The notes: generated by a model from the letters alone, not told the origin. Positions 1-6,153 are shown, numbered from the stretch's first letter. The stretch is DNA of 11,704 nucleotides from CAZPZR01 sp964591105 (GCA_964591105.1 CAZPZR010000055.1:1-11704), one strand, 5' to 3'. Translations and numbers: made by a program.

Positions 1-2
1 TG

Positions 3-380
3 ATTCCAAAAGAAATTCAGAACTTTGAGAAGTTCCAGACAGATTTTGGAAAAGTGATGAAGTACATAGCGGTATCAGATGAGAAAGAAGAGTATCGAGC
101 AGTAGCCAATGAAGAACCTTATAAAGAGGTTAAAGCAGAGACAGCCAGACTTTTGAATGAATGTGTTGGTTTGAATCTGCAGATTGAAGAGGAGGAAGAG
201 AACGTGAAAGTATGTAAAGCAGTGCAGGATATTAAAGAAGAAGGGCGAGAGGAAGGAGAGATGTGCTTCTCTAGACTAGTATTAAAGTTGGAAGAAAATC
301 ATCGAGAAGCAGAGATTGTAAAAGCTGCGAAGGATAAAGAATATCGGGAACAGTTATATAGGGAATATCAATTACTGTAA
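3..380 (+). CDS. Rpn-family recombination-promoting nuclease / putative transposase, C-terminal part
   Basis: The frame is open from base 3, so the gene starts outside the window; 125 residues are visible. The tail resembles the C-terminal half of Rpn (PD-(D/E)XK, formerly 'transposase_31'-like) proteins of Clostridia. It has a 'NFEKFQTDFG' helix, then a conserved block around 'ETARLLNECVGLNLQIEEEE', a 'VCKAVQDIKEEGREEGE' segment that often carries EG/QG repeats in this family, and a closing 'KDKEYREQLYREY' helix. The catalytic nuclease core would lie upstream and cannot be checked here. Family members are DNA endonucleases linked to recA-independent recombination and are often scattered in many copies per genome. 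The first in-frame start inside the window (GTG 54) is not the true start. What follows the stop codon looks like a broken sigma-factor gene, consistent with insertion or rearrangement at this site. Family assignment is by remembered pattern only. Confidence 0.65.
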   Translation: MPKEIQNFEKFQTDFGKVMKYIAVSDEKEEYRAVANEEPYKEVKAETARLLNECVGLNLQIEEEEENVKVCKAVQDIKEEGREEGEMCFSRLVLKLEENHREAEIVKAAKDKEYREQLYREYQLL

Positions 381-383
381 GTA

Positions 384-713
384 AAAACTTGGGCATTAAA
401 AATTGCAAGAAATGTATTTATGAGCTATGCGAGAAAAAAACGTCCTATTCTTTTGGAAGAACAAGAACTGTCTCAACGGAAAGAAACCACCGTGGGTGCG
501 CCGGAGGAACTTATACTTCAAAGAGAGAAAGGAACAAAGATTCAACAATTGCTCGTGGAACTTATTGGATGTTTGGCTGCTGTAGCGACCTTCAAATTAT
601 ATGAATGGAACACGGATAAAATTGTTTCGGCCATAGAAGAAAAGCAGGGAGTACTATCTTCCGTTGGATATTGGGGGGCGAATTATTTGAAGTGGATAAT
701 AAAGAAGAAATAA
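384..713 (+). pseudogene. Probable remnant of an ECF sigma factor gene (5' end lost)
   Basis: Four bases after the Rpn stop codon, and in the same frame, the translation runs 'KTWALKIARNVFMSYARKKRP'. This matches the end of sigma-70 region 2 in ECF factors (typically F-K-T-W-x-x-x-I-A-R-N followed by a basic stretch). An acidic linker (LLEEQELSQ) and 'APEELILQREKGTKIQQLL' follow, as expected just before region 4. The N-terminal half of region 2 is missing, and no region 4 helix-turn-helix follows. The reading continues into an unrelated weakly hydrophobic stretch (about 555-640) and ends in KKK at 713. The first ATG (420) has no convincing ribosome binding site. A working sigma factor is therefore unlikely; I read this as a gene beheaded at the Rpn junction and probably altered again downstream. 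An expressed 97-residue protein of unknown role starting at 420 remains possible. Confidence 0.45.
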
Positions 714-976
714 TTGAAAAAAGTGAAAAACTTCAACCTGTTTCTGAAGAAAAGCAGAAAAAGTTGAAGGAAGAGTACTATGCGGATGGAAATTATCTGA
801 TTGATTCTATTACAATCAGGATTACATATCCAGAAAAGTATGGACACAACTTTGTTCTTACGGTCTCTGTGCATGGAGAAAACGTATATGTATGGAAAGG
901 ATACGGGAATGATCAAAAGGAAATAGTAACCTTTTATGAAAATAATGGAATTGCAGAGTTGATGAATGAATTATAA
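692..976 (+). CDS. Hypothetical small protein, possibly a gene remnant
   Basis: This is an open frame of about 94 residues if the GTG at 692 is used; TTG 671 is the other in-frame choice. A G-rich run (672-677) lies upstream but is not well placed for either start. It overlaps the end of the preceding frame by about 20 bases. The product has a charged Lys/Glu-rich N-terminal segment followed by what looks like beta-strand sequence ('SITIRITYPEKYGHNFVLTV', 'ENVYVWKGYG'), with no signal peptide or membrane helix. I do not recognise the family. The lack of a good start, the overlap and the neighbouring sigma remnant make it possible that this is the 3' end of a larger decayed gene reached by frameshift. 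It ends directly before the terminator hairpin, so it is probably the last unit of the transcript coming from the left. Confidence 0.35.
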   Translation: MDNKEEIIEKSEKLQPVSEEKQKKLKEEYYADGNYLIDSITIRITYPEKYGHNFVLTVSVHGENVYVWKGYGNDQKEIVTFYENNGIAELMNEL

Positions 977-1005
977 AAAACAGCGGTTGGTTGCCGCTGT
1001 TTTTT
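975..1005. terminator. Bidirectional intrinsic terminator
   Basis: CAGCGG (981-986) and CCGCTG (994-999) form a 6-bp GC-rich stem around a 7-base loop. It has six A before it (975-980) and six T after it (1000-1005), so it can terminate from both sides. It serves the small ORFs on the left and the RelA/SpoT-domain gene on the minus strand, whose stop lies at 1013-1015. Confidence 0.85.
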
Positions 1006-1012
1006 ACGATAT

Positions 1013-1786
1013 CTATTTGCGCTCGCGCTCTTCTTTCATACGACGGAAATAAGAACTCATTTCGTCGGCCATTCCTGAAAGTCGGTTCAATAACTTGGAA
1101 AAATCCTTTAAGTCCTCATCATCTTTGTAGTAAGGGTAGACGATGTCATGATCGATTTCGCTCCAACCTTCTTCAAAAAGTGTACGTCCCTGAATTTCAA
1201 CATAATATCCTTTGTATTTGATAATGTAGTGAAGGGAACGATAAATTCCATCAATCTTAACATCGAGTTCTTTTTCATCATAAATTTTAGTATCCCCGGA
1301 ACGTTTGTAAACTTTTGGACGTTCGGCGATGTAATAATGACTAGGATCCTCATCAAAATCAGCAATTCGGTCAACAACATACTGAGCAGGATCATTTTCA
1401 AAAGTAGATGTAATGTATCGGTGAAAATGAATCCAATCTTCACGATATAAATAGAAGACACGGATACCGATTAAGTCAGTCATATATTTGTAAAAATTTG
1501 TGTGATCGATATCTGAAAAACGCTCAGGATTTTCTTTTTTCTTACGAATAATCTTCTCGAGCAGATGCCCGGTCTGTTTTGTACGATAACGGTAAGAGTG
1601 AATTCCTGCTTTTTCAATATCGTAGAGATAATCATTGATGAAATTCTTACCCAAATTTCGCAAAGTGACTTCGAGTTCCTGGTAGGCATTGGCAATCAAC
1701 TCTAATTCAGCCCAGCTGATATTGGCAGCATAAAGATCTTCTTCTGTCATATTATAGGTTGAAAAAAATGTTTGTTTGTCTATCAT
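1013..1786 (-). CDS. RelA/SpoT-domain (p)ppGpp synthetase-like protein (GTP pyrophosphokinase family)
   Basis: A 257-residue soluble protein with a RelA_SpoT nucleotidyltransferase domain (about 60-225) and no HD hydrolase, TGS or ACT domain, so it resembles a small alarmone synthetase rather than a full-length Rel. Synthetases of this kind transfer pyrophosphate from ATP to GDP or GTP to make (p)ppGpp. Visible family motifs are DLIGIR (104-109, with the metal-binding Asp), YRSLH (182-186) and VEIQGRT (196-202, with the catalytic Glu 197) followed by W-S-E-I-D-H (208-213). The usual I/L of EIQIRT is Gly here. The N-terminal 60 residues and the charged C-terminal tail (ERERK) are not recognised. 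The ATG at 1786 has a GAGGAA ribosome binding site 3-4 bases upstream. The gene is monocistronic, convergent with the left block and divergent from the sugar operon. Family is confident; that it really makes alarmone is inferred from the motifs. Confidence 0.85.
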   Translation of the reverse strand: MIDKQTFFSTYNMTEEDLYAANISWAELELIANAYQELEVTLRNLGKNFINDYLYDIEKAGIHSYRYRTKQTGHLLEKIIRKKKENPERFSDIDHTNFYKYMTDLIGIRVFYLYREDWIHFHRYITSTFENDPAQYVVDRIADFDEDPSHYYIAERPKVYKRSGDTKIYDEKELDVKIDGIYRSLHYIIKYKGYYVEIQGRTLFEEGWSEIDHDIVYPYYKDDEDLKDFSKLLNRLSGMADEMSSYFRRMKEERERK

Positions 1787-1843
1787 GTATTCCTCAATTT
1801 CCAGCTGATAAGTTAACTAGTTTCTAAAATATATTTCCAAATA

Positions 1844-1852
1844 AGTATAACA
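1844..1852 (-). promoter_or_regulatory. Extended -10 promoter for the RelA/SpoT-domain gene
   Basis: Read on the minus strand this is TG-T-TATACT, with the TG at 1851-1852 and the -10 at 1844-1849. No good -35 lies 17 bases further upstream, which fits an extended -10 promoter. The predicted start of transcription is near 1837, giving a leader of about 50 bases. Confidence 0.5.
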
Positions 1853-1934
1853 TGAACAAGAGAAAAAATATATTAATTGTTTGTAAAGAATTAAGAGCGT
1901 TTTTTGAAAAATTGACAGAAAATTGAGAATTAAA

Positions 1935-1963
1935 TACACGAATGACAAAAAAAGTGCTATAAT
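1935..1963 (+). promoter_or_regulatory. Extended -10 promoter of the kinase-like/aldolase/sugar kinase operon
   Basis: TG-C-TATAAT at 1955-1963 is a perfect extended -10. The hexamer 17 bases upstream (TACACG, 1935-1940) is poor, so the TG motif should carry recognition. A TTGACA at 1912-1917 is too far upstream to pair with this -10. The leader is about 32 bases long. Confidence 0.6.
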
Positions 1964-2001
1964 AATGTAAATTAGTTGTTCGATGAAAGGAAGTGGACTG
2001 T

Positions 2002-2601
2002 ATGAATAGAATTATTACAATCGGACGTCAGTTTGGAAGTGGAGGCCGTGAACTTGGCCGAAGACTCTCAGAAGAGTTGGGAGTTGCCTATTATGATCAG
2101 GAGATTATTAAAGAAATTGCGAAAAGAACGTCTATGTCTGAACAGTATATCCAGCAGATTATAGAACACAAGCCAATTATTTCATTTCCGATTCACACAG
2201 GCAGTTCGTTCTATCCTGTTGCAAATCCAATGTTAGAGCAAGAGTGTAATGTGTTTGCTGAACAGAGGAATATTATTCGCGAGATGGCAGAAAGATCAGA
2301 TTGTGTTATTGTAGGTCGTTGTGCGGATTATATATTAAAGGATATGGATCCATTCCGAATCTTTGTATATGCAGATATGGAAAGCAGAATTGACAGATGT
2401 AGAAGAAAAGCACCTGAAGATGAAAATCTGACAGAAAAAGAATTGAAGAAAAAGATTTTATCTGTGGACAAAAATCGTGCGAGATACTACGAATACTATA
2501 CAGATCAGAAGTGGGGAGATATCATGAATTATGACTTGTGTATCAACACTTCAACAGCAGAAATTAAACGAATTGTACCAATCGTTGCAAAGATGTTTTA
2601 A
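2002..2601 (+). CDS. Cytidylate kinase-like family protein (P-loop)
   Basis: A 199-residue soluble P-loop protein of the Cytidylate_kin2 type. It opens with 'ITIGRQFGSGGRELGRRL', where G12-S-G-G-R-E (12-17) is the family's nucleotide-binding loop. A hydrophobic strand followed by GRCADY (the typical V-I-V-G-R-x-A-D) comes mid-protein, then 'FRIFVYADMESRIDRC', and a Tyr/Arg-rich 'RARYYEYYT' segment that resembles the lid of nucleoside monophosphate kinases. Members are annotated by similarity to CMP kinase, but their substrate is generally unproven, and this is not the housekeeping cmk. I chose ATG 2002 over GTG 1993 because the ribosome binding site AAAGGAAG (1986-1993) sits about 8 bases before the ATG and overlaps the GTG. 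It is first in an operon with an aldolase (18-base gap) and a sugar kinase, suggesting a regulatory or metabolic link to that pathway (inference). Confidence 0.85.
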   Translation: MNRIITIGRQFGSGGRELGRRLSEELGVAYYDQEIIKEIAKRTSMSEQYIQQIIEHKPIISFPIHTGSSFYPVANPMLEQECNVFAEQRNIIREMAERSDCVIVGRCADYILKDMDPFRIFVYADMESRIDRCRRKAPEDENLTEKELKKKILSVDKNRARYYEYYTDQKWGDIMNYDLCINTSTAEIKRIVPIVAKMF

Positions 2602-2619
2602 GTATGGAGGAACGGTAAG

Positions 2620-3492
2620 ATGTTAGTGTCACTGAAGGAACTGATGCAGGATGCACAGGAAAAAGGGTATGCAGTCGGCGCATTTAATGTATCAAGTTTG
2701 GAAACGTTAACAGCAATTGTAGAGGCGGCAGAAGAAACTGGAAAACCTGTGATTTTGAATTACGTGGAAATTCATGAACCTTATCTTTCTATGGAACAGG
2801 CTGCTTTGATGATGCTGGATGCTGCAAGAAAATCTAGTGTACCAATGTGTGTGCATTTAGATCATGGCTCTTCTATGGAAATGTGCATGAAGGCGATTCG
2901 TCTTGGATTTACATCTGTTATGTTGGATGCATCTGGAGAAGACTATGAAACAAATGTGAAAGAGACCGCAGAGATTGTACGTCTGGCACATAGCGTAGGC
3001 GTGACAGTTGAAGCAGAACTTGGACATATTTTCGCATCAAAGTTTGGTGTGGCAGAGACTGCAAATGCAGGAAATGATGAAAATCCAGAAGATGCATATA
3101 CAGATCCTGAGATGGCAAAAGACTTTGTGGAAAGAACAGGTGTGGATGTGTTAGCAATCGCATTTGGTACAACACATGGAGTTTATACAACGACACCTGT
3201 TTTAGATTTGGATCGCATTACGCAGATTAAGAAAGCGATTGATATTCCATTTGTAATGCATGGAGGTTCAGGACTAAGCAAAGAAGAATTTCAGACAGCG
3301 GTAAGAAATGGAATTCGTAAGATTAATTTCTATACTTATATGGTACTGGCTGGCGGAAAAGCAGTAAAAGAAGCAATGCAGGAAAAAGAAGCAGATGATT
3401 TGGTATTTTTCCATGATATTCCTAGAATTGCAATTAATGCGATGAAAGAGGAAGTGAAAAAGGCAATTTTAACATTCAGCATGGAAATATAA
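2620..3492 (+). CDS. Class II ketose-bisphosphate aldolase (fructose/tagatose-bisphosphate type)
   Basis: A 290-residue zinc-dependent class II aldolase, a cytoplasmic TIM barrel that cleaves a ketose-1,6-bisphosphate or related sugar phosphate to dihydroxyacetone phosphate and an aldehyde. Family landmarks are intact: GAFN (20-23), HLDHG (79-83; catalytic Asp 81, zinc ligand His 82), VEAELG (130-135, Glu 133), GTTHG (183-187, zinc ligand His 186), MHGGSG (213-218, zinc ligand His 214) and the phosphate-binding 'GIRKINFYT' (231-239). The segment after AELG reads H-I-F-A-S-K-F-G-V-A-E-T rather than the common G-x-L-G-G-x-E-D, and a longer loop rich in N, E and D follows (150-161). This suggests a subfamily other than classical glycolytic Fba. 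The ribosome binding site is GGAGG at 2605-2609. Pairing with the downstream PfkB kinase supports a dedicated sugar-degradation role; the exact substrate is not determinable. Confidence 0.9.
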   Translation: MLVSLKELMQDAQEKGYAVGAFNVSSLETLTAIVEAAEETGKPVILNYVEIHEPYLSMEQAALMMLDAARKSSVPMCVHLDHGSSMEMCMKAIRLGFTSVMLDASGEDYETNVKETAEIVRLAHSVGVTVEAELGHIFASKFGVAETANAGNDENPEDAYTDPEMAKDFVERTGVDVLAIAFGTTHGVYTTTPVLDLDRITQIKKAIDIPFVMHGGSGLSKEEFQTAVRNGIRKINFYTYMVLAGGKAVKEAMQEKEADDLVFFHDIPRIAINAMKEEVKKAILTFSMEI

Positions 3493-3505
3493 GGCGGTGA
3501 CTGAA

Positions 3506-4507
3506 ATGAGAAAGAAAGGGATTGCTGTAGCAGGAACGCTGATTGCGGATACATTTTACAAAGTAGATACGTATCCAAAACAAGGGAATCTTACGAATAT
3601 TCGAGGAACTGTCAGCTACATAGGCGGTACCGCAAATATGTTAATAGATATTGCTAAGTTAGACCCAACCGTACCTTTGAAGATTAGTGGAATTATAGGT
3701 GAAGATGCCAGTGGAGATATGATGAAGGAAGAACTGGCAAAATATCCAAGCATTGATACGCGAAATCTTACGAGGGAAGGTGCGAGTTCTGTAACGCTGG
3801 TGATGGATGCACAAGATACAAAACAGCGAACATTTTTTCATAATCCGGCTGCGAATGATTTATTTGAAGAAAAATATATTGATTGGGATGTGATAGATGC
3901 GGATTTCTTCCAATTAGAATATTTACTTCTTATGGGAAAAGTGGACGGACCAGATGAAGAATATGGGACACATGGAGCAAGGATTCTTCATGATGCAAGA
4001 GAACGTGGCATGAAAACATCAATTGATGTTGTGTCAGAACAAAGTGACCGTGCTGCGAAAATTGTAACAGCTGCATTGAAGTATACAGATTATTGTATTA
4101 TAAATGAAGTCGAAGCGGAAGGTGCAACAGGAATTCCTCTGACAGAAGAGGATGAACTGGATGAAGAAAAAGTAAAGTTGGCACTGAAAGAATTGTCGAA
4201 AAAAGGCGTGACAACCTGGGCTGTGATACATTCGGCACATTGTGGGTATGGATACGATTGTGTAGAAGAGAAATTTGTAAAAGTTCCAAGTCTGAAACTG
4301 CCGAAGGGATATATCAAAGGTTCCAATGGGGCTGGCGATGCTTATTGTAGTGGTGTGCTTTACGGAGCATATAAAGATATGGATTTGGAAATGTCCATGA
4401 AACTCGGAACCGCGTGTGCAGCTTGTTCGTTGTCTGAAACGAACGGAACGGATGGGATGAGATCCTACGATGAAGTATTAAAACTGTATAAATCATTAAG
4501 TGAATAG
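3506..4507 (+). CDS. PfkB-family carbohydrate kinase
   Basis: A 333-residue ribokinase/PfkB-fold kinase transferring phosphate from ATP to a sugar or sugar phosphate. Visible are the N-terminal strand 'GIAVAGTLIADTF', the Gly-Gly lid motif (40-41, 'SYIGGTANM'), 'RTFFHNPAANDLF' in the substrate region, 'INEVEAE' (metal/phosphate site, Asn about 200) and the second PfkB signature GSNGAGDAYCSG with the anion hole G-A-G and catalytic Asp 278. The family's usual D-T before G-A-G-D is replaced by S-N. ATG 3506 is preferred to GTG 3497. AAGGCGGTGA (3491-3500) matches the anti-Shine-Dalgarno complement at 9 of 10 bases, ends 5 bases before the ATG, and would contain the GTG. The aldolase stop lies 13 bases upstream and overlaps this ribosome binding site, so the two are probably translationally coupled. 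The likely step is making the phosphorylated substrate for the aldolase (inference). Confidence 0.88.
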   Translation: MRKKGIAVAGTLIADTFYKVDTYPKQGNLTNIRGTVSYIGGTANMLIDIAKLDPTVPLKISGIIGEDASGDMMKEELAKYPSIDTRNLTREGASSVTLVMDAQDTKQRTFFHNPAANDLFEEKYIDWDVIDADFFQLEYLLLMGKVDGPDEEYGTHGARILHDARERGMKTSIDVVSEQSDRAAKIVTAALKYTDYCIINEVEAEGATGIPLTEEDELDEEKVKLALKELSKKGVTTWAVIHSAHCGYGYDCVEEKFVKVPSLKLPKGYIKGSNGAGDAYCSGVLYGAYKDMDLEMSMKLGTACAACSLSETNGTDGMRSYDEVLKLYKSLSE

Positions 4508-4513
4508 AAAAGG

Positions 4514-4547
4514 AAAAGCTGACCCTAAAAAACGGTCAGCTTTTTTT
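4514..4547. terminator. Intrinsic terminator shared by the sugar kinase and pnuC genes
   Basis: AAAAGCTGACC (4514-4524) and GGTCAGCTTTT (4534-4544) form an 11-bp perfect stem with a 9-base loop, followed by T through 4547. It is strong in the plus direction. On the minus strand the T-run is interrupted by CC, so it should be weaker. The pnuC stop codon (4525-4527) lies in the loop, so one arm is also pnuC coding sequence. Confidence 0.9.
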
Positions 4548-5319
4548 CTTCTTCATGAGACTTGATGTATTTTGTCCATTTAATATAACCATAAGTAGTA
4601 TTTGTCAGATAACCGATCTTCAAAATGAGAAGAACGAGCTGACCAGAAATAATATTGATGGCAGCTTCTAAAAGTGAGCAAATGTACCATGCAATCCATT
4701 GCTCGCGGAAACGAAGCAAGATAAAGACGCCGTTCGCAATACCTACAGCAGATGCACATGCATCAAGGTAGCATACGATAACTTCTAATGTACGATTTCC
4801 ACCAAAAAGATCTGTTCCCATGTCAAGTGTTGTAAGGAAATATCCCACACCAATGGTCCAAAGAACAATACCGATGATAACGACAACTTCCATCCATCCA
4901 CTAAGCTTACGCACTTTCGTAAGATCGTCCTCCTGCTGGTCTGGATGTTTGTGCCAGTTGATGAAACTGATAATATCAATTGGTAACCAGAAGAAGAGTG
5001 TAGAAGCCATCGTAGCAAAACGATAAGATAATACAACACAAATTAAAATTTCTGTGATTTCTACAAATATAGAAACAATAAAGTTCCACTTGCTTTGCTT
5101 TGAAATTAAAAGCTCACATAAAATATTTAAAAAAGTATCGGCTAAATAAAGAGCCATGATTAAAGATCCGTTGACGCCGTTCACATCTTCCTCTGGAAAG
5201 AGAAAAGCGAAAATAAACGCAAGGATTAAGATACTGAAAAACCAGACTTTTTCATAAGTAGAAAAGTAAGCCCACAGGTCTTTGCAGCGAGTTTTAAAAG
5301 TTATTTTGTCTGTGTTCAT
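4525..5319 (-). CDS. pnuC: PnuC nicotinamide riboside/mononucleotide transporter
   Basis: A 264-residue integral membrane protein with several hydrophobic helices (about 28-42, 50-70, 76-100, 107-120, 142-165, 178-200, 205-235), matching PnuC vitamin B3 transporters. These facilitate entry of nicotinamide riboside or a related NAD precursor; a kinase then traps it inside. Family-like segments are 'FFWLPIDIISFINWHKH' (about 109-125), 'FREQWIAWY' (204-212) and 'NTTYGYIKWTKY' (240-251). The start is ATG 5319, because AAAGGAGG lies about 10 bases upstream on the minus strand; an in-frame ATG at 5367 lies within the palindrome and upstream of the predicted promoter, so it was rejected. The gene is monocistronic and convergent with the sugar kinase. 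Its last codons are inside the shared terminator. No NadR-type kinase or other NAD gene is in the window. Confidence 0.9.
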   Translation of the reverse strand: MNTDKITFKTRCKDLWAYFSTYEKVWFFSILILAFIFAFLFPEEDVNGVNGSLIMALYLADTFLNILCELLISKQSKWNFIVSIFVEITEILICVVLSYRFATMASTLFFWLPIDIISFINWHKHPDQQEDDLTKVRKLSGWMEVVVIIGIVLWTIGVGYFLTTLDMGTDLFGGNRTLEVIVCYLDACASAVGIANGVFILLRFREQWIAWYICSLLEAAINIISGQLVLLILKIGYLTNTTYGYIKWTKYIKSHEEEKKLTVF

Positions 5320-5354
5320 TAAATAAATCCTCCTTTTTAAAACGGTGCAAGGAT

Positions 5355-5383
5355 ATTTTACACACAATTCAGCACGTAGTAAA
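5355..5383 (-). promoter_or_regulatory. pnuC promoter
   Basis: On the minus strand, TTTACT (5378-5383) is followed by exactly 17 bases and TAAAAT (5355-5360). The -35 box lies inside the long palindrome, so a protein bound there would block it. Predicted transcription start is near 5348, with a leader of about 29 bases, too short for a riboswitch. Confidence 0.6.
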
Positions 5384-5408
5384 GTAAAACTTTACTACGT
5401 GCTGAATT
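5366..5408. repeat. Perfect 43-bp palindrome between pnuC and plsY (candidate operator)
   Basis: The arm AATTCAGCACGTAGTAAAGT (5366-5385) is repeated as its exact reverse complement at 5389-5408, separated by AAA: 20 of 20 pairs match. No T-run follows on either strand, so it does not look like a terminator. It covers the predicted pnuC -35 (5378-5383) and ends 27 bases before the plsY -35. A DNA operator for a dimeric regulator, possibly of NAD-precursor uptake, is the simplest reading. A hairpin-forming mobile or repeat unit is the alternative. Confidence 0.6.
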
Positions 5409-5435
5409 GAATTTTGCCCTGTACCAAAATGATGC

Positions 5436-5465
5436 TTTGCATTCTCTCCCATTTAGTGCTATGAT
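5436..5465 (+). promoter_or_regulatory. plsY promoter
   Basis: TTTGCA (5436-5441), an 18-base spacer and TATGAT (5460-5465), with TG at 5457-5458 giving an extended -10. It gives a leader of about 35 bases to the plsY ATG. Confidence 0.55.
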
Positions 5466-5506
5466 ATACGATGTTTGCATTTTGGTTGAAAGAAAGAGGG
5501 ATAACA

Positions 5507-6127
5507 ATGAAAATTATATGGAGTATGGTGATTGGCTATTTGCTCGGATCATTAAGTCCGGCAGCCCTCATCTCAAAGATAAAGAGAAAGAATTTGAAAG
5601 AGTTTGGAACTGGAAATCTTGGAGCGACGAATACGATGCTTTCGTTTGGCGCGAAGTGTGGCGTGATTGTGATGTTGTTTGATGTGTTAAAAGCGGTGCT
5701 TTCTGTTCGCTTGGTACGTTTTTTATTTCCGGAACTTCGAATCGCAGGGCTTCTTGCAGGATGCTTAACGGTTGTAGGACACATTTTCCCATTCTATATG
5801 AACTTTAGTGGTGGGAAGGGTGTTGCTTCTTTTGCGGGAATTATTCTTGCAACGGAACCAGACCTTCTGCCAGTACTTTTGCTTGTGGCAGTTGTTTTGA
5901 TGTATGTGACAAATTATGGTGTGGCGGGACCAATTTCTGCTTCGATATTATTTCCGTGTGCGGCAGGCTGGAGAGCGCAGAGTATGGCAGTGTTTTTACT
6001 CTTGGCGTTAGTTGGCGGCCTAATCATTTACAAGCATGTTGAGAATTTGAGAAAAGTAAAATGTGGTCATGAGGTTAGTGTGAGCGATTTCCTGAAGGGA
6101 GACTTGAGCGCTGACAATTTTGAATAG
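5507..6127 (+). CDS. plsY: Glycerol-3-phosphate acyltransferase PlsY
   Basis: A 206-residue polytopic membrane enzyme that transfers the acyl group of acyl-phosphate (made by PlsX) to glycerol-3-phosphate, giving lysophosphatidic acid, the first membrane step of phospholipid synthesis. All three family motifs are visible: GTGNLGATNT (34-43; usual GSGN-x-GATN), GHIFPFYMNFSGGKGVAS (91-108, with the glycine-rich acyl-phosphate loop) and HVENLRKVKCGHE (177-189; usual H-x-x-N-x-x-R-x-x-x-G-x-E). Hydrophobic spans lie at about 3-22, 45-75, 78-100, 118-145 and 155-175. Length is typical. ATG 5507 has AGAGGG about 6 bases upstream; an in-frame ATG at 5471 lies essentially at the predicted transcription start and has no ribosome binding site. 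plsX is not in the window. The dihydrouridine synthase gene follows after 26 bases, probably in the same transcript. Confidence 0.95.
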   Translation: MKIIWSMVIGYLLGSLSPAALISKIKRKNLKEFGTGNLGATNTMLSFGAKCGVIVMLFDVLKAVLSVRLVRFLFPELRIAGLLAGCLTVVGHIFPFYMNFSGGKGVASFAGIILATEPDLLPVLLLVAVVLMYVTNYGVAGPISASILFPCAAGWRAQSMAVFLLLALVGGLIIYKHVENLRKVKCGHEVSVSDFLKGDLSADNFE

Positions 6128-6153
6128 CAGAGATTAAGAAATTGAGGAAAAAT

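Noticed and set aside
389..604. Open frame of 71 codons overlapping the sigma remnant
   Set aside because: It starts at TTG without a ribosome binding site and its Cys/Arg/Thr-rich translation looks like an out-of-frame shadow of the sigma-like frame.
1148..1450. Plus-strand open frame inside the RelA/SpoT-domain gene
   Set aside because: It is fully antisense to a gene with clear motifs, has no ribosome binding site, and its composition is typical of a reverse-frame shadow.
5320..5354. NAD-type or other riboswitch in the pnuC leader
   Set aside because: The predicted leader is only about 29 bases and holds little beyond the ribosome binding site; the large palindrome lies at or upstream of the promoter.
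5366..5408. The long palindrome as an intrinsic terminator
   Set aside because: No T-run follows either arm, and both flanking genes read away from it, so there is no transcript to terminate.
5407..5682. Open frame overlapping the start of plsY
   Set aside because: It begins in the palindrome region, before the plsY promoter, and runs out of frame through PlsY motifs; the translation is not protein-like.
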